Positions 36,398 through 45,600 of a DNA stretch of 64,000 bases are shown one piece after another. The first letter of the stretch is position 1, and every line of letters starts with the position of its first letter. The DNA is from Paenibacillus_V sp046244365 (GTDB lineage: Bacteria; Bacillota; Bacilli; Paenibacillales; NBRC-103111): assembly GCF_046244365.1 (NCBI RefSeq), contig NZ_CP176395.1, positions 6,510,001 through 6,574,000 on the forward strand, written 5' to 3'. Below the pieces are notes generated by a model. It was not told the DNA's origin and did not search any database. It saw only the letters and a list, made by a program, of their open reading frames with translations. The translations under genes were made by a program, and so were the position numbers.

Positions 36398-38213
36398 CGG
36401 GAATTACCTCCTGCTTCGCATGGATTTGCATCGGAAACACGATTTCAACGACCGCTCCGCCTCCGTTTTCCGCATTGTATAAAGTCATTCCTGCGTAGGG
36501 GTCCTCCTGGTAATGCATTTTCAGCCGAAAATGGATATTGAGCAGCCCGATGTTCGACCGCTGGCGATGCAGAGGCGAGACGTTGATTTTCCGGATTTCG
36601 GCATCGATCCACTCGAGCTGCTCTTGCTTGAACCCTTTGCCGTTGTCCGTCACCCGCAGCATCATATAGGGCGCATCGCCCATCGTCACCGTGCCGACTG
36701 AAATGCCTATCCGCAGCGGCACGTCCATAACGTCGGCATGCTTGATGCAATTTTCGACGATCGGCTGCATGACGGCTTTCAAGCCGTAAGCTTCGCCCCG
36801 CTCGGGGTCGAAGCGAAGATCGTATTCCAGATCGTCGCCCAAACGTATTTTCATGATATTCAAATAATTGATCAGATGCCGCACTTCTTCGTTAAGCGTA
36901 ACGACGGTGCTTTTGTAGTCCGAAGTGTAACGAAGCATCTTGGATAAGGCGATCGTCGCTTGTTCGATTTGCGGCTGGCCGGCCAGATTAGCGAGCGAAT
37001 TGATCGATTCGAGCGTATTGTACAAAAAATGGGAATCGATCTGGGATTGCAGCGCCGACATGACCGCTTTTTGCTGAATCAGCTTGGACTCCGCCAGCTC
37101 ATTCACCGTAAATTCCAGATCCTCCAGCATGGCATTGTAGGCCGCCCCGAGCTCGGCGACTTCATCCGTGCCTGCGATATCGACGCGAACGTCGAATTTT
37201 CCGCGCCCGGTTTTGCGCATGCTGCGGCGCAGCTTAGCAATCCGGCTCGTGAAGGACGACGAGATGCCGACGGCGGCGATAATCGCCAAGACCAGTGCAA
37301 GGAGGGCTGCCGCAACCGTAATCTCGCGAATGATGTAAATGCTGCGGGCAAATTCGCGATAGGGAACGACGACGACGGTTTTCCAAGCCGACGACTGGAT
37401 CGACCCGTAAATAACGAATTCGTTCGTCCCCTTCCGAAAGAAGCTGCCTTCCGCTCCGCTTTGAATCGGCTCCCACAGATCGTTAGCGAGCTGCCGGGTG
37501 ATCACAGCCTGGTTGGGATGCATGAGCACCCTGCCGTTTTGGTCGACAATCAGGCCGTAGCCGGTGTCTCCGATCCCCAGTTCGTTTACGATTTTGAACG
37601 CCGGGTTCAGATCGACGTCGATTTTCAGAAAGCCGGTGTTTTTCCCGTACCGGATCTTCTTCAGCATCGTCAGTACCGGTATATGGAGCTCGTTCCCGTT
37701 CGTGTCGACATAGTTCCGGCTGTACATGACGTCTACGATAAACGCTTCTTCATTCTCATATTCCTCCAGATCGGCCGTTGAAAATTTATAATCTTTGTTG
37801 AAGCCGGTCGTAAACGCCGTTCTCATTTCATTGCCGTTGCCGTTGTACAGCGTAATCGACAAAATCTCGGGATGCTGGAAGAAAAAAGACTGACCGTAGT
37901 TGACTTTTATTTTCTGAAACAGCTTGAAGGAATCCAAATATTTGCCTTCTTCGACTTGAAGCCATTCCTGCAATTCGGGAGAAAAAGAGATCATCAGAAA
38001 TCCTTGCGTATAGCTCTTGACATACCGCTCCAGATTCAAATTGGCCTGCTTCAAAATTTGATTGCTCTGCTTCTCGATATCGCGCTTGATCGTACGCGAG
38101 GTTTGAAGATAGCTCACGGCGCCGATCGTGCTGACGACCCCGACAATCAATGCCGACAGCACGGCGATCAGCTTCCATTTCAGCGTGTTTCGAAAACGTT
38201 TCACTATACGCAT
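36387..38213 (-). CDS. YesM-type sensor histidine kinase
   Basis: 608 residues. Membrane helix about 13-33; extracellular Cache-type sensor about 35-290; second helix about 293-315; HAMP; His_kinase with SQIDSHFLYNTLESI (the usual Pro before the active His is Ser here); and HATPase with MQPIVENCIKH and DNGKG. It is coupled to the regulator and lies downstream of the importer genes in the same orientation, so it probably senses the transported glycan, possibly through the lipoprotein. Confidence 0.94.
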   Translation of the reverse strand: MRIVKRFRNTLKWKLIAVLSALIVGVVSTIGAVSYLQTSRTIKRDIEKQSNQILKQANLNLERYVKSYTQGFLMISFSPELQEWLQVEEGKYLDSFKLFQKIKVNYGQSFFFQHPEILSITLYNGNGNEMRTAFTTGFNKDYKFSTADLEEYENEEAFIVDVMYSRNYVDTNGNELHIPVLTMLKKIRYGKNTGFLKIDVDLNPAFKIVNELGIGDTGYGLIVDQNGRVLMHPNQAVITRQLANDLWEPIQSGAEGSFFRKGTNEFVIYGSIQSSAWKTVVVVPYREFARSIYIIREITVAAALLALVLAIIAAVGISSSFTSRIAKLRRSMRKTGRGKFDVRVDIAGTDEVAELGAAYNAMLEDLEFTVNELAESKLIQQKAVMSALQSQIDSHFLYNTLESINSLANLAGQPQIEQATIALSKMLRYTSDYKSTVVTLNEEVRHLINYLNIMKIRLGDDLEYDLRFDPERGEAYGLKAVMQPIVENCIKHADVMDVPLRIGISVGTVTMGDAPYMMLRVTDNGKGFKQEQLEWIDAEIRKINVSPLHRQRSNIGLLNIHFRLKMHYQEDPYAGMTLYNAENGGGAVVEIVFPMQIHAKQEVIPDAL

Positions 38214-38295
38214 GCCGCTCCGCTCCCAAAACCGTCACCGTTTTGCTCATTGTATCACGCCTGTGAAGCCAAAAAAACGAAGAAAACGGAAGCAA

Positions 38296-38312
38296 GGAGA
38301 TCGCAGATCTCC
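38296..38312. terminator. Hairpin between importer and kinase genes
   Basis: GGAGATC/GATCTCC is a perfect short stem; on the minus strand the tail TTGCTTCCGTTTTC is only moderately T-rich. It may attenuate rather than end transcription, lowering kinase expression below that of the importer. Confidence 0.5.
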
Positions 38313-38342
38313 TTTTTCCGTAACCGCCGCATTCCTTGCCGC

Positions 38343-39908
38343 TTACTTTTTCTTGTTTTCTTTTACCCACTTGGTCATTTGAGCGATCAGCTCCTGACCG
38401 CCCATAGCGCGCCAATCTTTCAGGAATTTGTCCCATGTCGCGTCGATCGGCGCGCCTTCCACGATGATTTTGGAAGCCGGCTCGTAAAACTCGTAGTACA
38501 GGTTGAACAAATTTTGGCTGACCGCAGGCATCCCCATCGTCAAGCTGGTTAACCCTTCCTTGTTCGAAATATCGATGGCGGCCTGCATTTTATCCCGCTG
38601 TTGACCGGTATATCTCGCGTTGAACGCTTTTTGATTGTAGGCGTGCATTTTGAACAAGGCTCTCCACTCGGTTTTCTGCTCCTGCTCCGACGCTTCCTTA
38701 TAGAAATAATTGCCCGCTTCTTCGCCGTAATTGATTCCTTTGACGCCGAGCTCCGAGAAAATTTGCCCTTCCTCGCTGAACAGCCAATCGAAATATTTCA
38801 CGACGGCTTCCGGTTCTTTGGAGCTCTTCATCACCAAGTACGTTTTGTTGACCGGGAAGTTGACCGAGCCGATCGGACCCGTGTAACCCGTCCCGCGAGG
38901 CGTCGGAATGGTGACGACGTCCACCTTCTGGCCCGGTTGCCCGTCTTGAACGACTTTATGATATTCGTAGCCGCCTTGCGGTGTGAAGCCCCATGATCCG
39001 GCCAAGCCCGATGCGATCTTTTGCTTCCAGATGGAGGATGAATTCACTAGGAATTCGGAGTCGAGCAAGCCCTCCTTATACATGGTGCGCATGAATTCGA
39101 GGCCTTTCTTGAAGTTCGGATGGACGAAGCCCGGGACGATTTCGCCGTTGTACTCGATTCCTTCGTACGGCGAGATCCCCCACATGCCCCAGATCATATC
39201 CCCCGTCCAGGAATATTTCTCGCGCATCGTAAACGCGATTTCGTCCTTCTTGCCGTTCCCGTTCGCGTCGCCGTCCCGGAATTTCCGGAACATGTCCAGC
39301 AGCTCGTCCGAGGTGGCCGGCGCCTTGGTAATACCGAGCTTATCCATCCAGTCCTTACGCACGTACAGCAGACGGGACGAAGGGGTGTTGCTCGGCTCCG
39401 GAATCCCCATGATTTTGCCGTTGATGGTCACGGCATCCCATGCATACTGAGGGATATTCTTTTTCAGATTGGGGCCGTGCTTCTCGATCAGCTCGTTAAG
39501 CGGAAGGATCAAGCCGTTGTCGAGCGCTCCGTCCCCTTGCGTCAGCCCGAAGCCCAGGAACACGTCGGGAAAGTCGTTCGCGGCGAATTTCAGCTTTAAC
39601 TGGTCTACGTAATTCGCGTTCGGCAGGAACGAAATATTCAGATTGACGCCGGACTTCTCCGCCATATACTTGACGGTTGGATCCTTCATCGGGTCGCCGG
39701 CAGGCACCGCCTTTGCCAGGTCGGGCGCAAAAATTTTGATCGTTGACACTTTGGCTGCGGCCGGACTGGCCGCCGAAGACGGCGAGCCGGCCGCGGGCGA
39801 AGTCGATCCGGCTGCTTCGCTCGATGGCTTCGTATTGCCGCTGCATCCGGCGGTCGCCATGAGCGCCGCCATTGTCGTGAAGCTTATCCACATTTTCCCT
39901 TTTTTCAT
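38343..39908 (-). CDS. Extracellular sugar-binding lipoprotein of ABC importer
   Basis: 521 residues, family 1 receptor. The lipobox ATAGC sits near residue 22, followed by a Ser/Ala/Pro tether and the binding domain with EF-hand-like DANGNGKKDEIAF. GGGGGAA precedes the ATG. It is the third gene of the importer operon (permease, permease, receptor) and the probable ligand receptor for glycan gathered by the nearby surface proteins. Ligand unknown. Confidence 0.94.
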   Translation of the reverse strand: MKKGKMWISFTTMAALMATAGCSGNTKPSSEAAGSTSPAAGSPSSAASPAAAKVSTIKIFAPDLAKAVPAGDPMKDPTVKYMAEKSGVNLNISFLPNANYVDQLKLKFAANDFPDVFLGFGLTQGDGALDNGLILPLNELIEKHGPNLKKNIPQYAWDAVTINGKIMGIPEPSNTPSSRLLYVRKDWMDKLGITKAPATSDELLDMFRKFRDGDANGNGKKDEIAFTMREKYSWTGDMIWGMWGISPYEGIEYNGEIVPGFVHPNFKKGLEFMRTMYKEGLLDSEFLVNSSSIWKQKIASGLAGSWGFTPQGGYEYHKVVQDGQPGQKVDVVTIPTPRGTGYTGPIGSVNFPVNKTYLVMKSSKEPEAVVKYFDWLFSEEGQIFSELGVKGINYGEEAGNYFYKEASEQEQKTEWRALFKMHAYNQKAFNARYTGQQRDKMQAAIDISNKEGLTSLTMGMPAVSQNLFNLYYEFYEPASKIIVEGAPIDATWDKFLKDWRAMGGQELIAQMTKWVKENKKK

Positions 39909-39974
39909 ACGTGTTCCCCCTTTTTGATGGATACCTATGTCAGGCGCATCGCCGTTGACAACCCCGCTTGTGCT

Positions 39975-40856
39975 TTATTCCTTCAACGAACCGAGCATGG
40001 AGCCTTTGATGAAATGTTTCTGCACGAAAGGATAAATTAGCAGAATGGGAACGGTTGCAACGATGATCGTGGCCATTTGCAAACCCTGCGGAGAGACGTC
40101 CGAGCCGGTCAGATTGCTCATGAACGATTGCGAATCGTTCGCGTTGTACTGGGAAAGCAGCATATATAGATACAACTGCAGCGGTCTCAAATGCGTATTC
40201 GTGATGTAGAGCAAAGCGGACGAATAATTGTTCCAATGCGCAACGGAGTAGAACAAAAGAAGCGTTACGACAATAGGCATCGATAAGGGAAGCGCGATGC
40301 GCCATACGACGCGGTATTCCGACATGCCGTCCACGCGCGCCGCTTCGAAGAGCTCCTCGGGCAGGGAACGGAAGAACGTGATGCAGAGAATCATGTTGAA
40401 TGCGCTGAGCGCACCGGGGATGATTAGGGACCACAAACTGTCGAGCATGCCCAAGTATTTGACCAGCAGATAGGAAGGAATCATGGGCGCTTGAAAAATC
40501 ATCGTAAAAATGACGACTAGCATGAAAAATTTGCGTCCCTTGAAATAGGTCTTCGACAACGGATATGCGGTTAGAATCGTCAGCACCATGTTGAGAATCG
40601 TGCCGACGGCGACGACGTATACGGTCACCCCGAACGCCCGCCAGAACGTCGTATTTTGAAACACGAGCTTGTAGTTGTCCAGATGAAATCCGACCGGCCA
40701 TAAGCTGACTTGGGAATGGATCAGGGCGTTCGTCGTGCTCAGGGAGCCGGCGAGTACGTGAAGCACGGGCAGGATGACCAGCATGCATGCGGCAACCAGG
40801 ACCGCGACGTTCGCGACATCGAACGTTCTTTCGCCTAAAGACGATTTGATTCTCAT
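39975..40856 (-). CDS. YtcP/AraQ-type sugar ABC transporter permease
   Basis: 293 residues, six membrane helices, EAA loop EAARVDGMSEYRVVW and C-terminal QKHFIKGSMLGSLKE. AAAGGAG precedes the ATG. It lies 55 bp after the LplB-type permease and 66 bp before the receptor gene. Confidence 0.94.
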   Translation of the reverse strand: MRIKSSLGERTFDVANVAVLVAACMLVILPVLHVLAGSLSTTNALIHSQVSLWPVGFHLDNYKLVFQNTTFWRAFGVTVYVVAVGTILNMVLTILTAYPLSKTYFKGRKFFMLVVIFTMIFQAPMIPSYLLVKYLGMLDSLWSLIIPGALSAFNMILCITFFRSLPEELFEAARVDGMSEYRVVWRIALPLSMPIVVTLLLFYSVAHWNNYSSALLYITNTHLRPLQLYLYMLLSQYNANDSQSFMSNLTGSDVSPQGLQMATIIVATVPILLIYPFVQKHFIKGSMLGSLKE

Positions 40857-40911
40857 GCATCGGCTCCTTTCTAGAATAATGCGTTTTTAGCGCCAACTTT
40901 TCAAACCTTCG

Positions 40912-41883
40912 CTAGTAAAGCCCTTCGCCGGTCGCCGCTTTGCTGGCCCTATTCGCGATAACGAGCAGCAGAAAGCCGATGACCGATTTGAACAAGCCGA
41001 TGGCCGTGGTGAGGCTGTATTTGCCGCCCAAAATACCGACCCGGTACGCATAAGTATCCAGAACGTCTCCGGTGCTAAGCACGAGCGGATTCAGGAAGAG
41101 ATAAATCTGCTCGAAGCCGAGGTCGAGAATATGGCCGATTTTCAGCAAAAGAAGGATCATGATGGCGGGCAGCATGCCGGGAAGCGTAATAAACAGCAGC
41201 TGCTTGAATCGGCTCGCTCCGTCGATTTTGGCCGCCTCGTACAAGGAAGGATTGATGCCGGCAATCGCCGCCAGGAAAATGATCGCACTCCAGCCCATTT
41301 CCTTCCAAATGCCGCTCGATATAATAATCGTCCGGAAATAATCCGCTTTCTGGAGAAAATTGACGGCCGTGCCGCCCATTCCCGTTATCGCCTGATTGAC
41401 GAAGCCCGTTTGCACGGACAACAGCATATAGACAAACCCGAAAACGATCGTCCAGGACAAAAAGTGCGGCAAATACAAAACGGTTTGCACTACGCGCTTA
41501 AACGCCATTTGCTTGACTTCGTTCAGCAGGAGAGCAAGAAGGATCGGAGCCGGGAACGTAAAAACGATTTGATAAAGGCTGATCATAAGCGTATTCATCA
41601 GCAGCCGCTTAAGATTCGGGTAGGTAAGAAACTGCTCGAACCATTTGAAGCCTACCCAGTCGCTGGCCAGAAAGCCTTTGAAAATGTTGTAATCTTTAAA
41701 GGCAATCATGCTGCCCAGCAGCGGAACATATTTGAACACGAGAAAATAAAGCATGCCCGGAATAATCATGATATACAGCGCGCGATGCCGGACGACGAAC
41801 TTTGCGGCCGCCTGCATCCTGTCCATCTTCATTCTAGCTCCGGTTCTGCGGGCTGAGCGATCTCCCGCGGCATAAGGCTGCAT
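40912..41883 (-). CDS. LplB-type sugar ABC transporter permease
   Basis: About 323 residues with six membrane helices and the loop EAAKIDGASRFKQLLFITLPG. The ATG at 41883 is preferred; a TTG one codon earlier is possible, and ATG 41832 gives a shorter N-terminus closer to homologues. With a -10 at 41916-41921 the leader is only about 25 nt. First gene of the importer operon; no ATPase gene is adjacent. Confidence 0.92.
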   Translation of the reverse strand: MQPYAAGDRSARRTGARMKMDRMQAAAKFVVRHRALYIMIIPGMLYFLVFKYVPLLGSMIAFKDYNIFKGFLASDWVGFKWFEQFLTYPNLKRLLMNTLMISLYQIVFTFPAPILLALLLNEVKQMAFKRVVQTVLYLPHFLSWTIVFGFVYMLLSVQTGFVNQAITGMGGTAVNFLQKADYFRTIIISSGIWKEMGWSAIIFLAAIAGINPSLYEAAKIDGASRFKQLLFITLPGMLPAIMILLLLKIGHILDLGFEQIYLFLNPLVLSTGDVLDTYAYRVGILGGKYSLTTAIGLFKSVIGFLLLVIANRASKAATGEGLY

Positions 41884-41915
41884 CAAGCGGCACCGCCCTT
41901 CATTGGGATATTGCT

Positions 41916-41986
41916 ATTGTATAAGCTATGCCGCCTCTCCAACAATGAGGTGATGTTCGGATTTGCTGTTCGATGTTATGAAGTTG
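41916..41986 (-). promoter_or_regulatory. Promoter of the importer operon with shared upstream element
   Basis: On the minus strand TTGTTG (41940-41945) and TACAAT (41916-41921) are 18 bp apart. The -35 sits at the downstream end of an element (41940-41986) that matches the one at 35148-35195 with only a few changes; both contain CAACAATGAGGTGA, GATTTGC and GATGTTATGAAG (plus-strand reading). Position just upstream of and overlapping the -35 fits an activator site for the AraC-type regulator. Confidence 0.7.
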
Positions 41987-42445
41987 GGGCGGACCCGGAA
42001 ATCGGATCGTCCCTCGGCAGCAGTCCGCCCGCGTTGATGTGGGGGAGGGATGAGCGATTGAGGGGCGGTCTGTCGGGCGGAGTGAGGCTCGGTTTGAGGA
42101 GCAGAGCATAACGGACTTTCGGGGCGTTACTTCAAGCAAATGGTGAATCACCTGAGAAATAGCGGATTTTCGAGTCGTTATTTCAAACGAAAAGCATAGA
42201 ATCGGCACATGTGGGGTCGTGCGGAGAAAAATAGCGCCCCGAAAGGGCGCTATGATTAAAAATATCCGATTTTGCGAGGAAATAAGAACCTGAAAATCCG
42301 TTATGCAAACGGCTCGATTTATCAGAGTTCCTGCGGCGTCCATACTGTTCCGACCGAGCTTTACGAGTCCTAAAGTTTACTATTCTATTATTTCCACTAC
42401 GAGTTTCTCGTTGGACGCCGATGACGATATCGCTGATCCCGAATG
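41987..42445. other. Intergenic gap with dispersed repeats
   Basis: No gene is supported. About 42104-42310 holds AGCGGATTTTCGAGTCGTTA-type repeats like those at about 24200. A perfect 9-bp hairpin lies at 42231-42253 (ATAGCGCCC-CGAAA-GGGCGCTAT). These look like dispersed intergenic repeats of the genome. Confidence 0.6.
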
Positions 42446-42499
42446 AAAAACGCTCGCACTATTGGCGGTGAGTCGATCACCGCCAATAAGCGCGAGCGC
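42446..42499 (-). terminator. Terminator of the 2327-residue surface protein
   Basis: A stem of more than 20 bp (CGCTCGC.CTATTGGCGGTG with CACCGCCAATA..GCGAGCG), loop AGTCGAT, is followed on the minus strand by TTTTTCATTC. Confidence 0.9.
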
Positions 42500-42601
42500 T
42501 ATCGGCTTGCAAAGCTCGATTTTGCGTCAGGATGGCATGTCTGGCAGAGGCCTCGCCAGATAGGGTTAACACCCTTTCCGCTCCATCCATCCGCCGCAGG
42601 T

Positions 42602-45600
42602 TTATGGATGCAGCACCTTCAAGAGACGTTCCATGAACACGGCTGTTTCGGCGCGCGTAGCGTTGCCTTCCGGATTCAAGCGGCCGCCGTCTCCTTCGAT
42701 CAAGCCAAGTTTAGCCAATTCGGATACGCTTTGGACTGCGTATTCGGCGATTTTACCGCTGTCCGCGAATGAGACATGCGGTGCGCGTCCCGCGTCCGCT
42801 TGAACGTTCGCTGCCGTTAGCGCCCTTGCCGCAATGGTAAACAAATCTTGGCGGGAGATGGCTTCTTTTGGCTTGAAAGTATTGGCGCCCGAACCTATGA
42901 CGATGCCCAATTGCTTGGCGGTTCCCAGTGCATCGTAATAGTGGTCGCCTTTCATGACATCGCCGAAGCTTTCGCTGAAGGATGCCTTCAGCTCCATCGT
43001 TCTAACCAAGAGCGTAACGAAATCGGCTCTTGTGATATTCGCGGCCGGGGCAAACGTATCCGCTCCGGTGCCTTGAATAACCTCTCTCACCGCCAAAGCT
43101 TCGATCGCAGCTTTTGCCCATACATGGTCTCCGATGTCGGCAAACGTTTTGTTGACGAATGCGACCGCGTAGCGGCTGAAATGGGTAACCGTAAAACGTA
43201 CGGTTCCCGTCATTTTGTCGTATTTGCCGTTCGGTACGGCTACGGCCTTGCCCGCTCCGTCAATATACCAGATGACGATGCCGTTCGGATTTTCTTGTTC
43301 CTTTGCCGAAGGCTTATACGGAATGGCGACTTGAACCGGTGCATCCGGATTGCTCCATGCGCGCGAAACGCCGTCCACTTTAATCTCCAAATCGATGACC
43401 GGACGATCGCCTATCCGCTCGCGTACATCCTGAGGCAACGAACCCTTGTCAGCCGTTCCTATTACTAGACTGAAGGATTGCGCCGACTTTGCCGAAGCGT
43501 CGTCCTGAAGGAATTGGGATGGCAGCGTGACGACCGCTTGCGCGGATACGATCTCGAATATCGAATCCGGCTTGCTTTGCGCAAGCGCCTGGGCGGGCAG
43601 CGAAATTTCCAGCTGCATCGCGTTCGAATCGCTTTTTACATCGATACGGACTTTTTTGGCGCCGCTAGCGCCAACGGTTGCCTCTTTCAGCGCCAGCGCA
43701 AGTGTATCCGCGTCAATGGCGGCTTTCGCCGTCGCATTCGACGCATCCGGTTTGACGGTAACCGTCACATTTCCTTTTTCCACTTTAGGAGCATCGGGAG
43801 TTTCCGGTTTTTTCGGCGGCTGCACCGTTTCCGGCTTTTCGTTCTCCGTTGGCGGCTGGACCGGCTTCTGGTCTTCCTCCACCGTAAGCTTGAAATCCGC
43901 AAACTTGGTCGCATCATACTTGCTGAGTGCGCGGATAACCGCAGTACCCGGCTTCATGGCGGTGACGAGTCCGTCTGCCGATACCGATGCCACGCCAGCC
44001 GACGAAGCGCTGTAGACCGACCAAGTTACGGTCTTGTCGCTGACATTTCCAGGAAGCACCACTGCAATCAGCTTCTGAGTGCCGCCGACTTTGAGCTTGC
44101 CTTCTTTATGATTGAGGCGGACTTCGTCGACTTGCGGTTCTTCCGGTTTCTCTTCTTTTACCGTGAGCGTAAAATCGGCATAAATAGTTGCATTCGCGTT
44201 GCTAGTTGCCCGGATGACCGCAGTCCCTGGTTTCAAAGCGGTGACGAGTCCATTCGCCGATACCGTTGCCACGCCTATCGGCGAATCGCTGTAGACCGAC
44301 CATGTTACGGTCTTGTCGCTCGCATCCGCCGGAAGCACCGTTGCATTCAATTGCAGCGTGCCGCCGACTTTGAGCTTGCCTTCCGTATGATTAAGTTTGA
44401 CTTTTTCAACTTGCGGCTCGGACGGAACATCCGACTGCTTTACAGTAAGGATCAATTCACCGTATTTCTCGGGATCCATGACGCTCGTGGCGCGTATTTT
44501 CGCGATCCCCGGACGAAGAGCCGTTATGAGACCGTTCTCCGTCACATTTGCGACGGCTTCCGAATCCGTGCCTAACACCGACCAAATGACCGATTTGTTG
44601 CTTACCTGCTCAGGAAGCACTGTCACTTTCAATTGCCGCGCTTCGCCTGCCTTCAATTCCAATTCCGTTTTCTCGAGTCGCACTTCCGACACTTGCGGCT
44701 CAGTCGGCTTGTCCTCTTCCTCCACCGTAAGCTTGAAATCTGCAAACTTGGTCGCATCATACTTGCTGAGTGCGCGGATAACCGCAGTACCCGGCTTCAT
44801 GGCGGTGACGAGTCCGTCTGCCGATACCGATGCCGCGCCAGTCGGTGCGGCGCCGTAGACCGACCATATCACGGTCTTGTCGCTCGCATCCGCCGGAAGC
44901 ACCGTCGCATTCAATTGCAGCGTGCCGCCGACTTTGAGCTGGCCTTCCGTGAGGTCGAGTCGCACTTCATCGACATTGACTGTCTGAAGCTTGTCGACGG
45001 TAACGATGCTATCCGCATACACGGAATCGATGACCGATTGCGCCCGAACGGTCGCTTGGCCCAGCCCGTGCGCCGTCACGAGTCCGTCCGTGCCGACGCT
45101 GACGATTCCTTCCGACGAAGCATTGTATACCGACCAGGTCACGCTCTTGTTGAATGCATGGCTAGGCATTACCGATGCATGCAGCTTAACGCTCTCGCCG
45201 ACCGTCAGGCTGACCTTCGGCTTATCGATCTCCACGCTTTCCGGCGGTATTTTCATAAGCGTGAACTGATCCACGACCCGGTCGTTGATCGTCTTCACGA
45301 CGAACCGCATTTCGTTGCCGTCGATCTCGCCGGCTACGTACATTTGCACGTTTTCGTCGTCCGTCACCTTATGCCAGCTGCGTTCGACGACCTGATAAAA
45401 CTTCGGTCCGCTCGAGCCGCCGACGATGTAGGTGGTGCCTTCGCCATCGGGAACGATTTCGTTTCCTTTGAGCGGATAAGTCCGCAGATAAATATGATCG
45501 TGGCCGTTCATGACCAGATCGACGTTAAATTCGTCGAAAATCGGTGTCCACACCGTCCGAATATGCTCGGAATCGTAGATGCTGCCGTAAGGCCCACGGT

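Noticed and set aside
37021..37053. Inactive kinase because the usual Pro before the active His is Ser
   Set aside because: The active His, FLYNT and the ATP-binding boxes are intact, so the change is probably neutral.
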